A DNA stretch of 46,549 bases from Tenacibaculum finnmarkense (GCF_900239185.1 NZ_OENA01000102.1:1-46549), one strand, 5' to 3'; positions 36,013 to 45,647 are shown, counted from the first letter of the stretch. Numbers and translations: made by a program. Notes: generated by a model not told the origin, from the sequence alone.

Positions 36013-38799
36013 ATGAAGAAATTTACAATAACAATTTTATTATTATTTTTAAGTTTATTTGATTTAAATGCACAAAATAGTGTAAAAGGAACTCTTGTAC
36101 ATGCCGATACTGAAATAGCATTGTCGGGCGTTAGTATCCATATAAAAAAAACAGCTATTACCAGTATAACCGCTGTTGATGGTACTTTTATTTTAAACAA
36201 TTTACCCAAAGGAAATCAACTCCTTACTGTATCATTAAACGGGTTTGAAACTCAAACTTTTCCGTTGCAAGTATCCGAGACTCCTATAAATTTAGGGACT
36301 ATTTTTTTATATGAAGCCACTACGCAATACCAAGATTTAAGTACTATTATACTTACAGATGATGAATTAAGCGATGATGCAAATACCGCCGATAATATTG
36401 CGGGTTTATTGCAAGCCTCAAAAGATGTTTATTTACGAACTGCCGCCTACCAATGGAGTGCTTCTTTTTATAGTATTAAAGGGCTGGGATCTGAAAATTC
36501 AAAAGTGCTTATCAATGGTTTTGAAATGAATAAATTATACAACGGTCGTCCGCAATGGAGTAATTGGGGTGGTTTGAATGATGTATTGCGAAATCAAAAT
36601 TTTAGCAGTGGTTTATCGCCTTCAAATTATACGTTTGGCGGTGTTTTAGGCGCAACAAATATGAATACTCGAGCTTCAGATTATAGAAAAAGTGCCCGAA
36701 TTTCCTACGCTTCTTCCAACAGAAGTTATTCCCATCGTTTTATGGCAATGTATGCTTCAGGGATTTTAAAAAATGGCTGGGCAGTTACCGCATCAGCAAG
36801 TAAAAGAACGGCATCCCAAGGATTTATTAACGGCACAATGTATAACGCAAACTCCTTTTTTATCTCTTTAGAAAAAATAATAAATGAAAATCATAGTATC
36901 AATGCCACGGCTATTTATGCTAAAAATACCCGTGGAAAATCTGCCGCAAATACACAGGAAGTGTACGATATTAAGGGTATTAAATACAATCCGTATTGGG
37001 GCTATCAAAACGGGAAAATTAGAAATGCCCGCGTAAAAAGAATTGAAGAACCTATTTTGATGTTAAATCATTATTGGAATATGACTAATAAAACTACTTT
37101 AGAAACAGGAATTGCGTATCAATTTGGAGAAATGGGCAATTCTCGTCTTGATTTTAACGGAGGAAATGATCCAAACCCTACCTATTATCGAAAATTGCCG
37201 AATTATTTTTTAAAAGATTCTTATTACGGTAAAGATTTTGAAAATGCCTATAAATCATTAGTGAATTTTCAAAATGATGGACAGCTAAATTGGAAAAATT
37301 TATATGTAGGAAATGAAAAAACTGCCGATAATGCCTTGTTTTCACTTTATGAAGATTGTACCGATGATACTCAATTAAGCCTTAAAACAATTCTAAATAC
37401 CCAAATAAATGAGAATATTACCTTAAGTGGTAGTTTAGATTATACGATATTGTCTTCTGAAAATTATGCAAGTATTGTTGATTTATTTGGCGCAACGGGG
37501 TATGTAGATATCAATAAATTCGGAAATTTAGGTGAAGATGATTATCAAAATGACTTATTACATCCTAATAAAATAGCAAAAGTTGGCGATAAATTTAAAT
37601 ATCATTATGAAATAGCGGCAAAAGTATATGGTGGTTTTACACAATTACAATTTAAATATAATAAAGTAGATTTTTTTATCGCAGGAACTGTTAATAGTAG
37701 CAGTTATCAGCGAAAAGGCTTGTTTAAAAATGGTATTTATCCTGGTGATATTACAAACCCAGAAATCCCAAACTCTTTAGGATATTCTGAAAAGTTAAAT
37801 TTTATGGGTTATGGCGCAAAAGCGGGGGCTACTTATAAAATTTCAGGACGGCATTTGTTAAATTTTAACGGGGGCTATACTAGCAAAGCACCTTCAATTC
37901 GAAATTCTTTTGCCAATTCAAGATCAAATAATTTAACCGTTGCTTCGGTTAGTCGTTTATTAAATGAAAAAATAAGCACTTTTGATGCCAGTTATATTGT
38001 AAGAATGCCCTTTTTAAAAGCAAAACTTACAGGATATTATACTACAATTAAAGACGCTAGTAATATTGCTTTTTATTTTACAGGTTCTGAAAATCTTTTT
38101 GTTCAAGAAGTTTTAACAGGAATAAACAAACAGCATTTAGGAGCTGAATTAGGTATTGAATCGCCTATATTATCAACTTTTAACTTACGGGCAGCCGCAA
38201 ATTTAGGACACTATATTTATAATAATAACCCCAATATTACGCTAGCATCAGAAATAAGTGCCGATTCACAAAAGGCAGGTTTTGATAAAAGAGGTATCAA
38301 AAACTACGGAAAAGCAAGCCTTAAAAACTATAAAATAGCCTCAGGACCGCAAAGAAGTTACTCTTTTGGTTTTGATTATCGAGATCCAGATTATTGGTTT
38401 GTAGGGGTAACAGGTAATTATTTAGATAAAATATATGTTGCTCCTTCGGCGATAAAAAGAACGACTTCTTTTATTTCAGATGATACTCAGCTTTTTCCAA
38501 ATTATGATGCCGATTTGGCTAAAAAACTATTAACTCAAGAACAATTTGACGGATATTTTACTTTAAATGCCATTGGCGGTAAAACCTGGCGGGTTGGTCA
38601 AAATAAGTACATCGGTTTTTTTGCAAGCGTTAGTAATTTGTTAAATAAAGCTTACAAAACAGGTGGGTACGAGCAAGGACGAACCGCTAATTATGGTTTA
38701 GAAAGTGCCGATAACGCTAATGAAACACCTGTTTTTGGTACAAAATATTGGTACGGAAGAGGGGCGAGTTATTTCCTGAATGTCAATTATAGGTTTTAA
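36013..38799 (+). CDS. TonB-dependent receptor
   Basis: 928 residues: signal peptide (cleavage near NAQ, residue 21), carboxypeptidase-like regulatory domain at about 22-110 (VKGTLVHADTEIALSGVSIHI, DGTFILNNLPKGNQLLTVSLNGFET), plug at about 125-240 (NIAGLLQASKDVYLRTAAYQWSASFYSIKGLGSENSKVLINGF) and a barrel ending SYFLNVNYRF. Energy from TonB drives ligand uptake across the outer membrane. It is followed after 38 bp by the DUF5689/lamin-tail lipoprotein and is divergent from the secreted nuclease. The likely cargo is oligonucleotides or another phosphorylated compound; this is inferred only from context. Confidence 0.93.
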   Translation: MKKFTITILLLFLSLFDLNAQNSVKGTLVHADTEIALSGVSIHIKKTAITSITAVDGTFILNNLPKGNQLLTVSLNGFETQTFPLQVSETPINLGTIFLYEATTQYQDLSTIILTDDELSDDANTADNIAGLLQASKDVYLRTAAYQWSASFYSIKGLGSENSKVLINGFEMNKLYNGRPQWSNWGGLNDVLRNQNFSSGLSPSNYTFGGVLGATNMNTRASDYRKSARISYASSNRSYSHRFMAMYASGILKNGWAVTASASKRTASQGFINGTMYNANSFFISLEKIINENHSINATAIYAKNTRGKSAANTQEVYDIKGIKYNPYWGYQNGKIRNARVKRIEEPILMLNHYWNMTNKTTLETGIAYQFGEMGNSRLDFNGGNDPNPTYYRKLPNYFLKDSYYGKDFENAYKSLVNFQNDGQLNWKNLYVGNEKTADNALFSLYEDCTDDTQLSLKTILNTQINENITLSGSLDYTILSSENYASIVDLFGATGYVDINKFGNLGEDDYQNDLLHPNKIAKVGDKFKYHYEIAAKVYGGFTQLQFKYNKVDFFIAGTVNSSSYQRKGLFKNGIYPGDITNPEIPNSLGYSEKLNFMGYGAKAGATYKISGRHLLNFNGGYTSKAPSIRNSFANSRSNNLTVASVSRLLNEKISTFDASYIVRMPFLKAKLTGYYTTIKDASNIAFYFTGSENLFVQEVLTGINKQHLGAELGIESPILSTFNLRAAANLGHYIYNNNPNITLASEISADSQKAGFDKRGIKNYGKASLKNYKIASGPQRSYSFGFDYRDPDYWFVGVTGNYLDKIYVAPSAIKRTTSFISDDTQLFPNYDADLAKKLLTQEQFDGYFTLNAIGGKTWRVGQNKYIGFFASVSNLLNKAYKTGGYEQGRTANYGLESADNANETPVFGTKYWYGRGASYFLNVNYRF

Positions 38800-38837
38800 A
38801 AATACTTCTAAAAATTCAAAAATTTAAAATATCAAAA

Positions 38838-40832
38838 ATGAAAATAGTTAAGCTAAGTATCCTGGTTTTTATCATTTTTATAGTACTGCCTTTTTCTTCT
38901 TGTGTAGGAGATGACGAGTTTTCACTTCCAACTTTATCAGCGGAAAAAGAATACGAAAATTTAAAATCATTAACGCAAATTGCTAGTTTATATCAAGGGA
39001 GTTTGGTTGAAATTAAAGAAGAACTAACAACATCGGGCTATGTAGTTTCTAGTGATAGGGCAGGGAATTTTTTTAAATCCATCTTTATTCAAGATGCACC
39101 TGAAAACCCAACAATTGGTTTTGAAATGAAAATTAACGCTACCAATTTACATGAGCGCTATGCTGTTGGGCGTAAAATTTTCATCAAACTAAAAGGTTTA
39201 TTTTTAAGTAAAAGTAAAGATGGAAGTTATCAAATAGGTGTTCGAAATAGCTTCGGGAACGGCATTGACAGAATTGGGGTAAACGATTATGTTCGTTTTA
39301 TAGACAGAGGCGCTGAAATTGCAAAAATTACGCCTGTTCTTTTGAAAATAAGTGAATTAAATGAAAAACATCAAAATATTTTAATCAAAATTAAAAAAGT
39401 ACAAGCTGAAATAAAAGGTTTAAAATATGCCTGGCCAAAAGCAGGAAGTGTCGATTATTCAATTGATAGAACATTAATTTCCTGTGATTCATTGCAAAAA
39501 ATAATTTTCAGAAATAGCATTTTTTCAGATTTTAAAGGATTGTTAATTCCTGATAAAAAAGGAAGTATTACAGGGGTTTTTACCATGTTAGAAAGTGAAA
39601 AAATACTAACGATTAGAAATACTTCGGATGTTAATTTTACAGAAGAATATGGCTGTTTTAATAATCCAACACTTGCTGATGTAGCTACGATAAAAGCTTT
39701 TTTTAAAGAAGAAGAAACCGTAATTTCTGATAATTTAAAACTAAAAATAAGTATAACTTCGGATGCTACTAAAGGGACTATTTCAGCTAAAAATGCTTTT
39801 GCACAAGACGCTTCCGCAGGAATTTCATTAAATTTTACAGCGATTCATAACTTAAATATAGGCGATCAAGTAGAAATAGCCGTTGGCGGATTAAAATTAA
39901 CCAATCCAAATGGTGTACTTACTTTAAATGTTGAAAATTCAAATATAATAAGCTTACAATCAGGTACATTACCAACGCCCGAAATTATTACTTTTGAAGA
40001 TGCTTTATCGGGTGTTTATCAAAGTAAATTGGTTAAAATTGAAGGTGTTCAGTTTAAAGATATTACTAAAAATTATCAAGGTGAAAACATGCTAACTACT
40101 AATTGTGAAAATGAATTAGCGCTTTTATCCGTAGAAAAAGAAGCTGTGTTTGCTAATAATTTAGTCAGCACTAAAAAAGGCGCTATTACAGGAATAATAA
40201 CCCAAAATAATGGTGTTAAATTATATATCAGAGACGAATTGGATGTGAATTTTACTGAAACTTACGGATGTACACCTGTGGTTATTCCTCCGCCAATTAA
40301 TCCGGCACCAACGGGCGATTTATTCTTTTCAGAATATGCCGAAGGGTCAAGTAATAACAAATATATTGAAATTTACAATGGCACAAATATCGATATAGAC
40401 CTGTCTAATTATACGATTGAATTACATATTAATGGATCAACAGATAAGCCTAAAATTTTAGCATTAAGTAGTTTGACAAATATTATTTTAGTAAAAAGTG
40501 GCGTATTGGTAATCTATAATTCGAGAGCTTCAGATGTTATTAAAAACAATGGAACTAGTAGCTCATCGGTAGCTTCTTTTAATGGTGATGATGCGCTTGT
40601 TTTAAAAAATAACGATACTGTTATAGATGTAATTGGTTTATTAGGAGAAGATCCTGGCAAAGGTTGGGCAGTTGCAGGTATTGAAAATGCGACTCAAAAT
40701 CATACTTTAGTTAGAAAATCGAGCGTGGTTAAAGGGAGTATTACTTGGGATGCAAGCGCTGGCACAACTGCCGATAATTCTCAATGGGAAGTAAAAGAGC
40801 AAGATGATTTTTCATCCGTAGGAAAAAAATAA
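38838..40832 (+). CDS. DUF5689 and lamin-tail-domain lipoprotein
   Basis: 664 residues: lipoprotein signal (Cys22 followed by VGDDE, an acidic surface-export tag). Two DUF5689-type regions follow: about 40-275 (LVEIKEELTTSGYVVSSDRAGNFFKSIFIQDAPENP) and about 285-475 (LKLKISITSDATKGTISAKNAFAQD), both OB-like and each closing with a similar DVNFTE-x2-YGC phrase. After a Pro-rich linker, a lamin-tail domain at about 490-625 starts LFFSEYAEGSSNNKYIEIYNG. The lamin-tail plus OB-like arrangement is that of the N-terminal half of extracellular nucleases such as Shewanella ExeM, but no nuclease domain is present. Likely a surface nucleic-acid-binding partner of the adjacent receptor and nuclease. Confidence 0.85.
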   Translation: MKIVKLSILVFIIFIVLPFSSCVGDDEFSLPTLSAEKEYENLKSLTQIASLYQGSLVEIKEELTTSGYVVSSDRAGNFFKSIFIQDAPENPTIGFEMKINATNLHERYAVGRKIFIKLKGLFLSKSKDGSYQIGVRNSFGNGIDRIGVNDYVRFIDRGAEIAKITPVLLKISELNEKHQNILIKIKKVQAEIKGLKYAWPKAGSVDYSIDRTLISCDSLQKIIFRNSIFSDFKGLLIPDKKGSITGVFTMLESEKILTIRNTSDVNFTEEYGCFNNPTLADVATIKAFFKEEETVISDNLKLKISITSDATKGTISAKNAFAQDASAGISLNFTAIHNLNIGDQVEIAVGGLKLTNPNGVLTLNVENSNIISLQSGTLPTPEIITFEDALSGVYQSKLVKIEGVQFKDITKNYQGENMLTTNCENELALLSVEKEAVFANNLVSTKKGAITGIITQNNGVKLYIRDELDVNFTETYGCTPVVIPPPINPAPTGDLFFSEYAEGSSNNKYIEIYNGTNIDIDLSNYTIELHINGSTDKPKILALSSLTNIILVKSGVLVIYNSRASDVIKNNGTSSSSVASFNGDDALVLKNNDTVIDVIGLLGEDPGKGWAVAGIENATQNHTLVRKSSVVKGSITWDASAGTTADNSQWEVKEQDDFSSVGKK

Positions 40833-40855
40833 CCTCAAAATTAGGGTATTATTGA

Positions 40856-40884
40856 AAACCAAGTTTTATAACTTGGTTTTTTTT
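40856..40884 (+). terminator. Terminator after the lamin-tail lipoprotein gene
   Basis: An 8-bp perfect stem (AAACCAAG / CTTGGTTT) with an 8-nt loop, followed by a T-run. Confidence 0.85.
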
Positions 40885-40912
40885 ACGCATATTTACCTAG
40901 TAAATAGTAAAA

Positions 40913-41797
40913 ATGTCATCAAACAATCGAATTACCCGTGCTTTTAATCAGGCTAAAAAATTACCTTTAAATAAGGATTCTAAATATATTTTATTTTCAG
41001 ATTGTCATAGGGGCGATAATAGTTTTGCGGATGATTTTTCGCATAATAGAAAAATATTTGAGTACGCATTGTCGGAATATTTGGCGGCCGATTTCACTTA
41101 TATTGAATTGGGAGATGGCGATGAGCTTTGGGAAAATAAATTTGATGCTATTTTTAATGCAAACAAAAATATTTACCTGCTATTAAAAGAATTTCATGCA
41201 AAAAACAACTTGTATTTTATTTGGGGAAATCATGATATGGCATATAAAAACCCTAAAAAAGTTCAAGAAAATTTAAGTACTTATATTGATTCATCCACAG
41301 GAAAAAAAACAGCATTACTGCCTAATGTTTCTTTTTCGGAAGCAATTCTATTAGAGCAAAAAAATGGCGCTTCTATATTTTTGTTGCACGGGCATCAAGC
41401 AGATTGGTTTAATTATGTTTTTTGGAAATTTAGCCGATTTCTAGTTCGTTTTTTATGGAGACCCTTACAAATTATAGGCATTAAAGACCCTACAAGCCCC
41501 GCTCAAAATTATAAAGAACTGATAAAAGTAGAACATCGTTTAGAAAATTGGATTAAAAAAAATAAACAGCAAATGGTGGTAACTGGGCACACCCATCGTC
41601 CTCGGTTTCCAAATTCTAATGAATTGCCACATTTTAATGATGGCAGTTGTGTACATCCGCGTTGTATTACTGGCTTAGAAATAGAAAATGATACTATAAC
41701 GCTTGTCAAATGGTTTGTAACAATAAGTAAAAATGGCACAATGAAAATATCAAAAGCTATTTTAGAAGGTCCTGAGCCTATTTCACAATACATTTAA
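40913..41797 (+). CDS. Calcineurin-like metallophosphoesterase
   Basis: 294 residues, no signal peptide. Motifs for a two-metal site: SDCH at 29-32, GDGDE at 67-71, GNHD at 105-108, HGH at 159-161 and GHTHRP at 225-230. This is the full metallophosphatase set; the GDGDELWEN form and HGHQAD loop recall LpxH-like UDP-2,3-diacylglucosamine hydrolases and related flavobacterial proteins. The substrate is not determined. It sits after a terminator, so it has its own transcript; the neighbours on both sides are phosphate-related, making a phosphate-recovery role plausible. Confidence 0.88.
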   Translation: MSSNNRITRAFNQAKKLPLNKDSKYILFSDCHRGDNSFADDFSHNRKIFEYALSEYLAADFTYIELGDGDELWENKFDAIFNANKNIYLLLKEFHAKNNLYFIWGNHDMAYKNPKKVQENLSTYIDSSTGKKTALLPNVSFSEAILLEQKNGASIFLLHGHQADWFNYVFWKFSRFLVRFLWRPLQIIGIKDPTSPAQNYKELIKVEHRLENWIKKNKQQMVVTGHTHRPRFPNSNELPHFNDGSCVHPRCITGLEIENDTITLVKWFVTISKNGTMKISKAILEGPEPISQYI

Positions 41798-41930
41798 AAT
41801 ACAAATAACAATTTAGTAAACCTCTCTTAATACCAAGTTGTAGCTAAAGGAATATTTTTGGTATCTCTTATTATGAGAAATAAAGCCATTGGGTAAATAT
41901 TAGTTTTTGTCGACTATTTTATTAGGCTAG

Positions 41931-41957
41931 CTGCCTCTGATCAAGGCAGTTTTTTTT
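41931..41957 (+). terminator. Terminator-like hairpin before the porin gene
   Basis: CTGCCT pairs with AGGCAG around a 7-nt loop and is followed by eight T residues. It lies 133 bp beyond the metallophosphoesterase stop, leaving room for a short leader or small RNA. Confidence 0.75.
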
Positions 41958-41959
41958 AT

Positions 41960-42004
41960 TTAACATCGTGTTTACGATAAGTTAACATTAGTAGTAGTTC
42001 TTTG
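41960..42004 (+). promoter_or_regulatory. Pho-box-like triple repeat before the porin gene
   Basis: TTAACA at 41960, TTTACG at 41971 and TTAACA at 41982, each 11 bp apart. A -7-like GTTCTTTG at 41997-42004 lies 20 bp after the second unit, the same spacing as upstream of the TonB receptor. No -33 TTG is present, as expected for an activator-dependent promoter. Confidence 0.55.
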
Positions 42005-42029
42005 CAGCGACAAAAATTAATACTTACTA

Positions 42030-43256
42030 ATGAACATCAAAATAGCACTTACAATTGTAAGTATGCTTGTGTTATCGCATGCCTACACACAAGAATCAAA
42101 TGCTCCTAAATTTGGTAAAGGACTCTTTAATTTAAAGGGAGATGATAATTCTTGGTCAATGAATATTGCTGCAAGAGTACAGTTTTTAACAACTGCACAA
42201 TGGCATTCAAATTCCAATGGTTTATCAAACCCAAAATCTTCATTTTTAATAAGAAGAGCCCGTTTAAAATTTAATGGTTTTGCATTTTCTCCAAAATTAA
42301 GCTATAAAGTAGAGTTAGGACTTTCTAATAAAGATATTGGCGGTGCATCGGTATTTACAAACAATGCGCCTCGGTATATTTTAGATGCTGTTTTAAAATG
42401 GAATTTTCATCAAAATTTTGAATTATGGCTAGGGCAAACTAAATTACCAGGAAATAGAGAGCGAATTGTTTCTTCTGGAAACCTTCAAGGAGTAGACAGG
42501 TCTTTATTAAATAAGCGCTTTAATATCGATAGAGATATGGGGCTGCAATTAAGGCATCATTTTAAAATAGCAGATACTTTTGTTGTTCGTGAAATTTTAT
42601 CCATAGCACAAGGAGAAGGACGAAACATTACCACTGGAAATATTGGAGGGCATCAATATACGGCACGATTAGAATTTTTACCTTTCGGAAATTTCAAAAG
42701 TAAAGGCGATTATAAAGGAAGTGATTTAAAAAGAGAAGAAACGCCAAAATTAGCTATTGGTACTAGTTATGATTTTAACAATAATGCCGTTAAAAATAGA
42801 AGCAATCAAGGAGCTTATATGTATATAGATAATAGCAAAGACCATAAATTAGCCGATAGAATATACCATAAAACGGATATTTCAACCTTATTTATTGATG
42901 CAATGTTTAAATATAGAGGATTTTCTTTTATGGGTGAATATGCTTATAGAGACGCTAAAAACCCTATTGCAAGAAATTCTGATGGAACTTCAACAGGTGC
43001 TATTGTTCAGGTAGGTAGCGGTTTAAATTTACAAGTAGCTTATTTATTAGCAAAAAACTGGGAAGTATCTGGGCGCTACACCAATATTGATTTAGAAAAA
43101 ATTACTAGAAGAAATTTAGAGCGTCAATACACCTTAGGTTTGTCAAAATATATGGTAGGGCATAAGCTTAAGGTACAAACAGATATCAGTTATTTAGACG
43201 TAGTTAATAGTGGCAATAAGCTAGTGTATCGCTTACAAATCGACATACATTTTTAA
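42030..43256 (+). CDS. Phosphate-selective porin O/P family outer-membrane protein
   Basis: 408 residues with a signal peptide (cleavage near AYTQ, residue 20). Barrel sequence with family blocks: MNIAARVQFLTTAQW, FLIRRARLKFNGFAFSPKLSYKVELGLSNKD, LKWNFHQNFELWLGQTKLPGNRERIVSS and a terminal aromatic residue (RLQIDIHF). The OprO/OprP group forms trimeric outer-membrane channels for phosphate or polyphosphate; the inner-membrane PiT transporter gene follows after 71 bp on the same strand. A triple 11-bp repeat precedes it. The family assignment is clear; phosphate selectivity is inferred. Confidence 0.9.
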   Translation: MNIKIALTIVSMLVLSHAYTQESNAPKFGKGLFNLKGDDNSWSMNIAARVQFLTTAQWHSNSNGLSNPKSSFLIRRARLKFNGFAFSPKLSYKVELGLSNKDIGGASVFTNNAPRYILDAVLKWNFHQNFELWLGQTKLPGNRERIVSSGNLQGVDRSLLNKRFNIDRDMGLQLRHHFKIADTFVVREILSIAQGEGRNITTGNIGGHQYTARLEFLPFGNFKSKGDYKGSDLKREETPKLAIGTSYDFNNNAVKNRSNQGAYMYIDNSKDHKLADRIYHKTDISTLFIDAMFKYRGFSFMGEYAYRDAKNPIARNSDGTSTGAIVQVGSGLNLQVAYLLAKNWEVSGRYTNIDLEKITRRNLERQYTLGLSKYMVGHKLKVQTDISYLDVVNSGNKLVYRLQIDIHF

Positions 43257-43260
43257 AAAA

Positions 43261-43306
43261 ATAACATAAACCTAACATAGGTAGTATAGTACTGTTTGTA
43301 ATTTTG
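43261..43306 (+). promoter_or_regulatory. Pho-box-like repeats and -7 element before the PiT gene
   Basis: ATAACA at 43261 and CTAACA at 43272 are 11 bp apart; TAATTTTG (TAnnTTTG) begins at 43299, 21 bp after the second unit. The repeats are weaker matches than those before the porin, but the geometry is the same. Confidence 0.45.
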
Positions 43307-43327
43307 CAAAAAAAATAAAAGCCAAAA

Positions 43328-45577
43328 ATGGGAGATCCATATATTTTGATGTTAATCGGGCTAGCTATTTTAGCTATCATCGATTTAGTAGTAGGTGTTA
43401 GTAATGACGCTGTTAATTTTTTAAACTCAGCAATTGGTTCAAAAGCAATTCGGGTTCGTAATATTATGATAATCGCCAGTGTTGGTGTATTTTTTGGAGC
43501 CGTAACCTCTAGTGGTATGATGGAAGTTGCTCGTAAAGGGATTTTTAACCCGAACATGTTTATGTTTCAAGACATCATGTTTATTTTTATGGCAGTGATG
43601 ATTACCGATGTTTTATTACTCGATATTTTTAACTCCCTAGGGATGCCAACATCTACAACGGTTTCCATTGTATTTGAATTATTAGGAGCAGCTGTTTGTA
43701 TATCATTACTAAAAATTTCAGCAAACGATTCACAATCATTTGCCGATATTTGGAACTATATTAACCATGAAAAAGCGGTAGAAATTATAAAAGGAATACT
43801 ACTATCCGTCGTTGTTGCTTTTTCAGTAGGTGCAATTGTTCAGTTCATATCTAGAATAATATATACCTTTAATTTTGCAAAAAGAAAAACTTATATAAGT
43901 GCATTATTTGGTGGTTTTGCTATTACAGCAATTACCTATTTCATCATTATAAAAGGAATGAAAGGTACGCCTTGGTATGCCGATATTAAAGATTCAATAG
44001 AAGGAAATACCTTATTAATTATTTCAGGAAGTTTTGTTGCTTGGAGTTTAATATCTCAATTTTTAATAAGTGTTTTTAAAATTAACATTTTAAAATTAAT
44101 TATTGGAATAGGAACATTTTCATTAGCAATGGCTTTTTCAGGAAATGACTTAGTAAACTTTGTTGGAGTACCAATTGCAGCATTAAATTCTTATGAAGCA
44201 TGGAAAGCCTCAGGAGTTTCTGCCGACGCATTTTCAATGGGTATTTTAGCAAAAAAAGTACCATCTAATGTATGGTTATTATTAGTAGCGGGAGCTATTA
44301 TGGTCGTTACTTTATGGACCTCTAGTAAAGCACAAGACGTTATTAAAACAGGTATTAATTTATCAAGACAAGGAGAAGGGCATGAAAAATTTCAACCAAA
44401 CCCATTATCAAGAATTGTTGTTAGAATCGCCATGTTAATTAACGCTGGTATTCGTAAAGTATTTCCAGCAAAAACAATTGCTTTTGTCGATGCTAAATTT
44501 CAAAAACCAGTTATAGATTTATCTAAAGATAAAACATACGAAATGCCTGCCTTTGACCTAGTAAGAGCAGCAGTAAATTTAATTGTTGCAGGTATTTTAA
44601 TATCAATAGCAACCTCAATGAAATTACCATTATCAACAACCTATGTAACATTTATGGTAGCAATGGGTACTTCTTTAGCCGATAGAGCTTGGGGGCGTGA
44701 AAGCGCAGTATATAGAGTTGCGGGTGTAATTAATGTAGTAGGAGGCTGGTTTTTAACGGCAATAATCGCCTTTGCAGCAGCAGGAATTATCGCTTATTTA
44801 ATTAGTTGGAGCATGGTAATGATTCCTGTATTATTATTAGTAGTAATACTTTTAATAACAAGAAACACATTAATCCACAGAAAGAAATCAAAAGAAGAAA
44901 AGAAGCAAATCCATATAGAACGCGCAGAATTAATTACCATTAACGGAGTAATTGAAGAAAGCGCCGATCATATTGCAGGAGTAGCAAGTCGTGTAAATAA
45001 ATTATACACTAATGTTGTAAATGATTTAGCAGAACACGATTTAAACAAGTTACGTAAAACAGAAAAGCATGTAGCTAAGTTAAACGATGAAATTGACGGA
45101 TTAAAAGACGGCGTATTCTACTTCATTAAATCACTAGATGAAACCTCGGTACAAGCAAGTAGATTTTACATTTTAGTATTAGGTTATTTACAAGATGTAG
45201 CACAATCTATCAGTTACATATCTAAAGCAAGTTTTAAGCATGTAAACAACAATCATAAAAACTTAAAGAAAGAACAATTAACCGATTTAAAACATATTGA
45301 CGATACACTTTCTAAGTTATTAGACGATATTAGTACAACTTTTGAAAACAGAAGTTTCGAAAAACTAGAACTTATAATCAATGAAAAGAAGCAGTTATTA
45401 AAAGACGTTTCAACTTCAATTGAAAAACAAGTAGCACGTATTAGAACAGACGAAACAAGCCCTAAAAACACTACATTATACTTTAGTGTTTTATTAGAAA
45501 CACAAGATTTAGTTTCTGCGCTTATGAGTTTGTTAGAAACCTACGAAGAATTTCATATAAGTAGTAAAAACAGTTAA
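43328..45577 (+). CDS. PiT-family inorganic phosphate transporter with PhoU-like tail
   Basis: 749 residues. The two PHO4 signature repeats are present: VGVSNDAVNFLNSAIGSKA near residue 22 and FSGNDLVNFVGVPIAALNSYEAW near residue 277. About twelve membrane segments run to residue 520. The C-terminal 200 residues (about 545-745) are a soluble helical region (ASRVNKLYTNVVNDLAEHDLNKLRKTEKHVAKLNDEIDGLKD) resembling PhoU/DUF47 bundles, a layout I recall for the phylum. Low-affinity phosphate uptake, cation-coupled, in the inner membrane; the tail may gate it. Works with the preceding porin. Confidence 0.93.
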   Translation: MGDPYILMLIGLAILAIIDLVVGVSNDAVNFLNSAIGSKAIRVRNIMIIASVGVFFGAVTSSGMMEVARKGIFNPNMFMFQDIMFIFMAVMITDVLLLDIFNSLGMPTSTTVSIVFELLGAAVCISLLKISANDSQSFADIWNYINHEKAVEIIKGILLSVVVAFSVGAIVQFISRIIYTFNFAKRKTYISALFGGFAITAITYFIIIKGMKGTPWYADIKDSIEGNTLLIISGSFVAWSLISQFLISVFKINILKLIIGIGTFSLAMAFSGNDLVNFVGVPIAALNSYEAWKASGVSADAFSMGILAKKVPSNVWLLLVAGAIMVVTLWTSSKAQDVIKTGINLSRQGEGHEKFQPNPLSRIVVRIAMLINAGIRKVFPAKTIAFVDAKFQKPVIDLSKDKTYEMPAFDLVRAAVNLIVAGILISIATSMKLPLSTTYVTFMVAMGTSLADRAWGRESAVYRVAGVINVVGGWFLTAIIAFAAAGIIAYLISWSMVMIPVLLLVVILLITRNTLIHRKKSKEEKKQIHIERAELITINGVIEESADHIAGVASRVNKLYTNVVNDLAEHDLNKLRKTEKHVAKLNDEIDGLKDGVFYFIKSLDETSVQASRFYILVLGYLQDVAQSISYISKASFKHVNNNHKNLKKEQLTDLKHIDDTLSKLLDDISTTFENRSFEKLELIINEKKQLLKDVSTSIEKQVARIRTDETSPKNTTLYFSVLLETQDLVSALMSLLETYEEFHISSKNS

Positions 45578-45600
45578 TTCGTTTTTACTAAAATTCATTA

Positions 45601-45630
45601 AAACCCTCAATTCTAATTGAGGGTTTTTTT
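45601..45630 (+). terminator. PiT gene intrinsic terminator
   Basis: A 12-bp perfect stem (AAACCCTCAATT / AATTGAGGGTTT) with a 2-nt CT loop, running into seven T residues. Confidence 0.9.
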
Positions 45631-45647
45631 ATTGATTTTTTTTTAGC

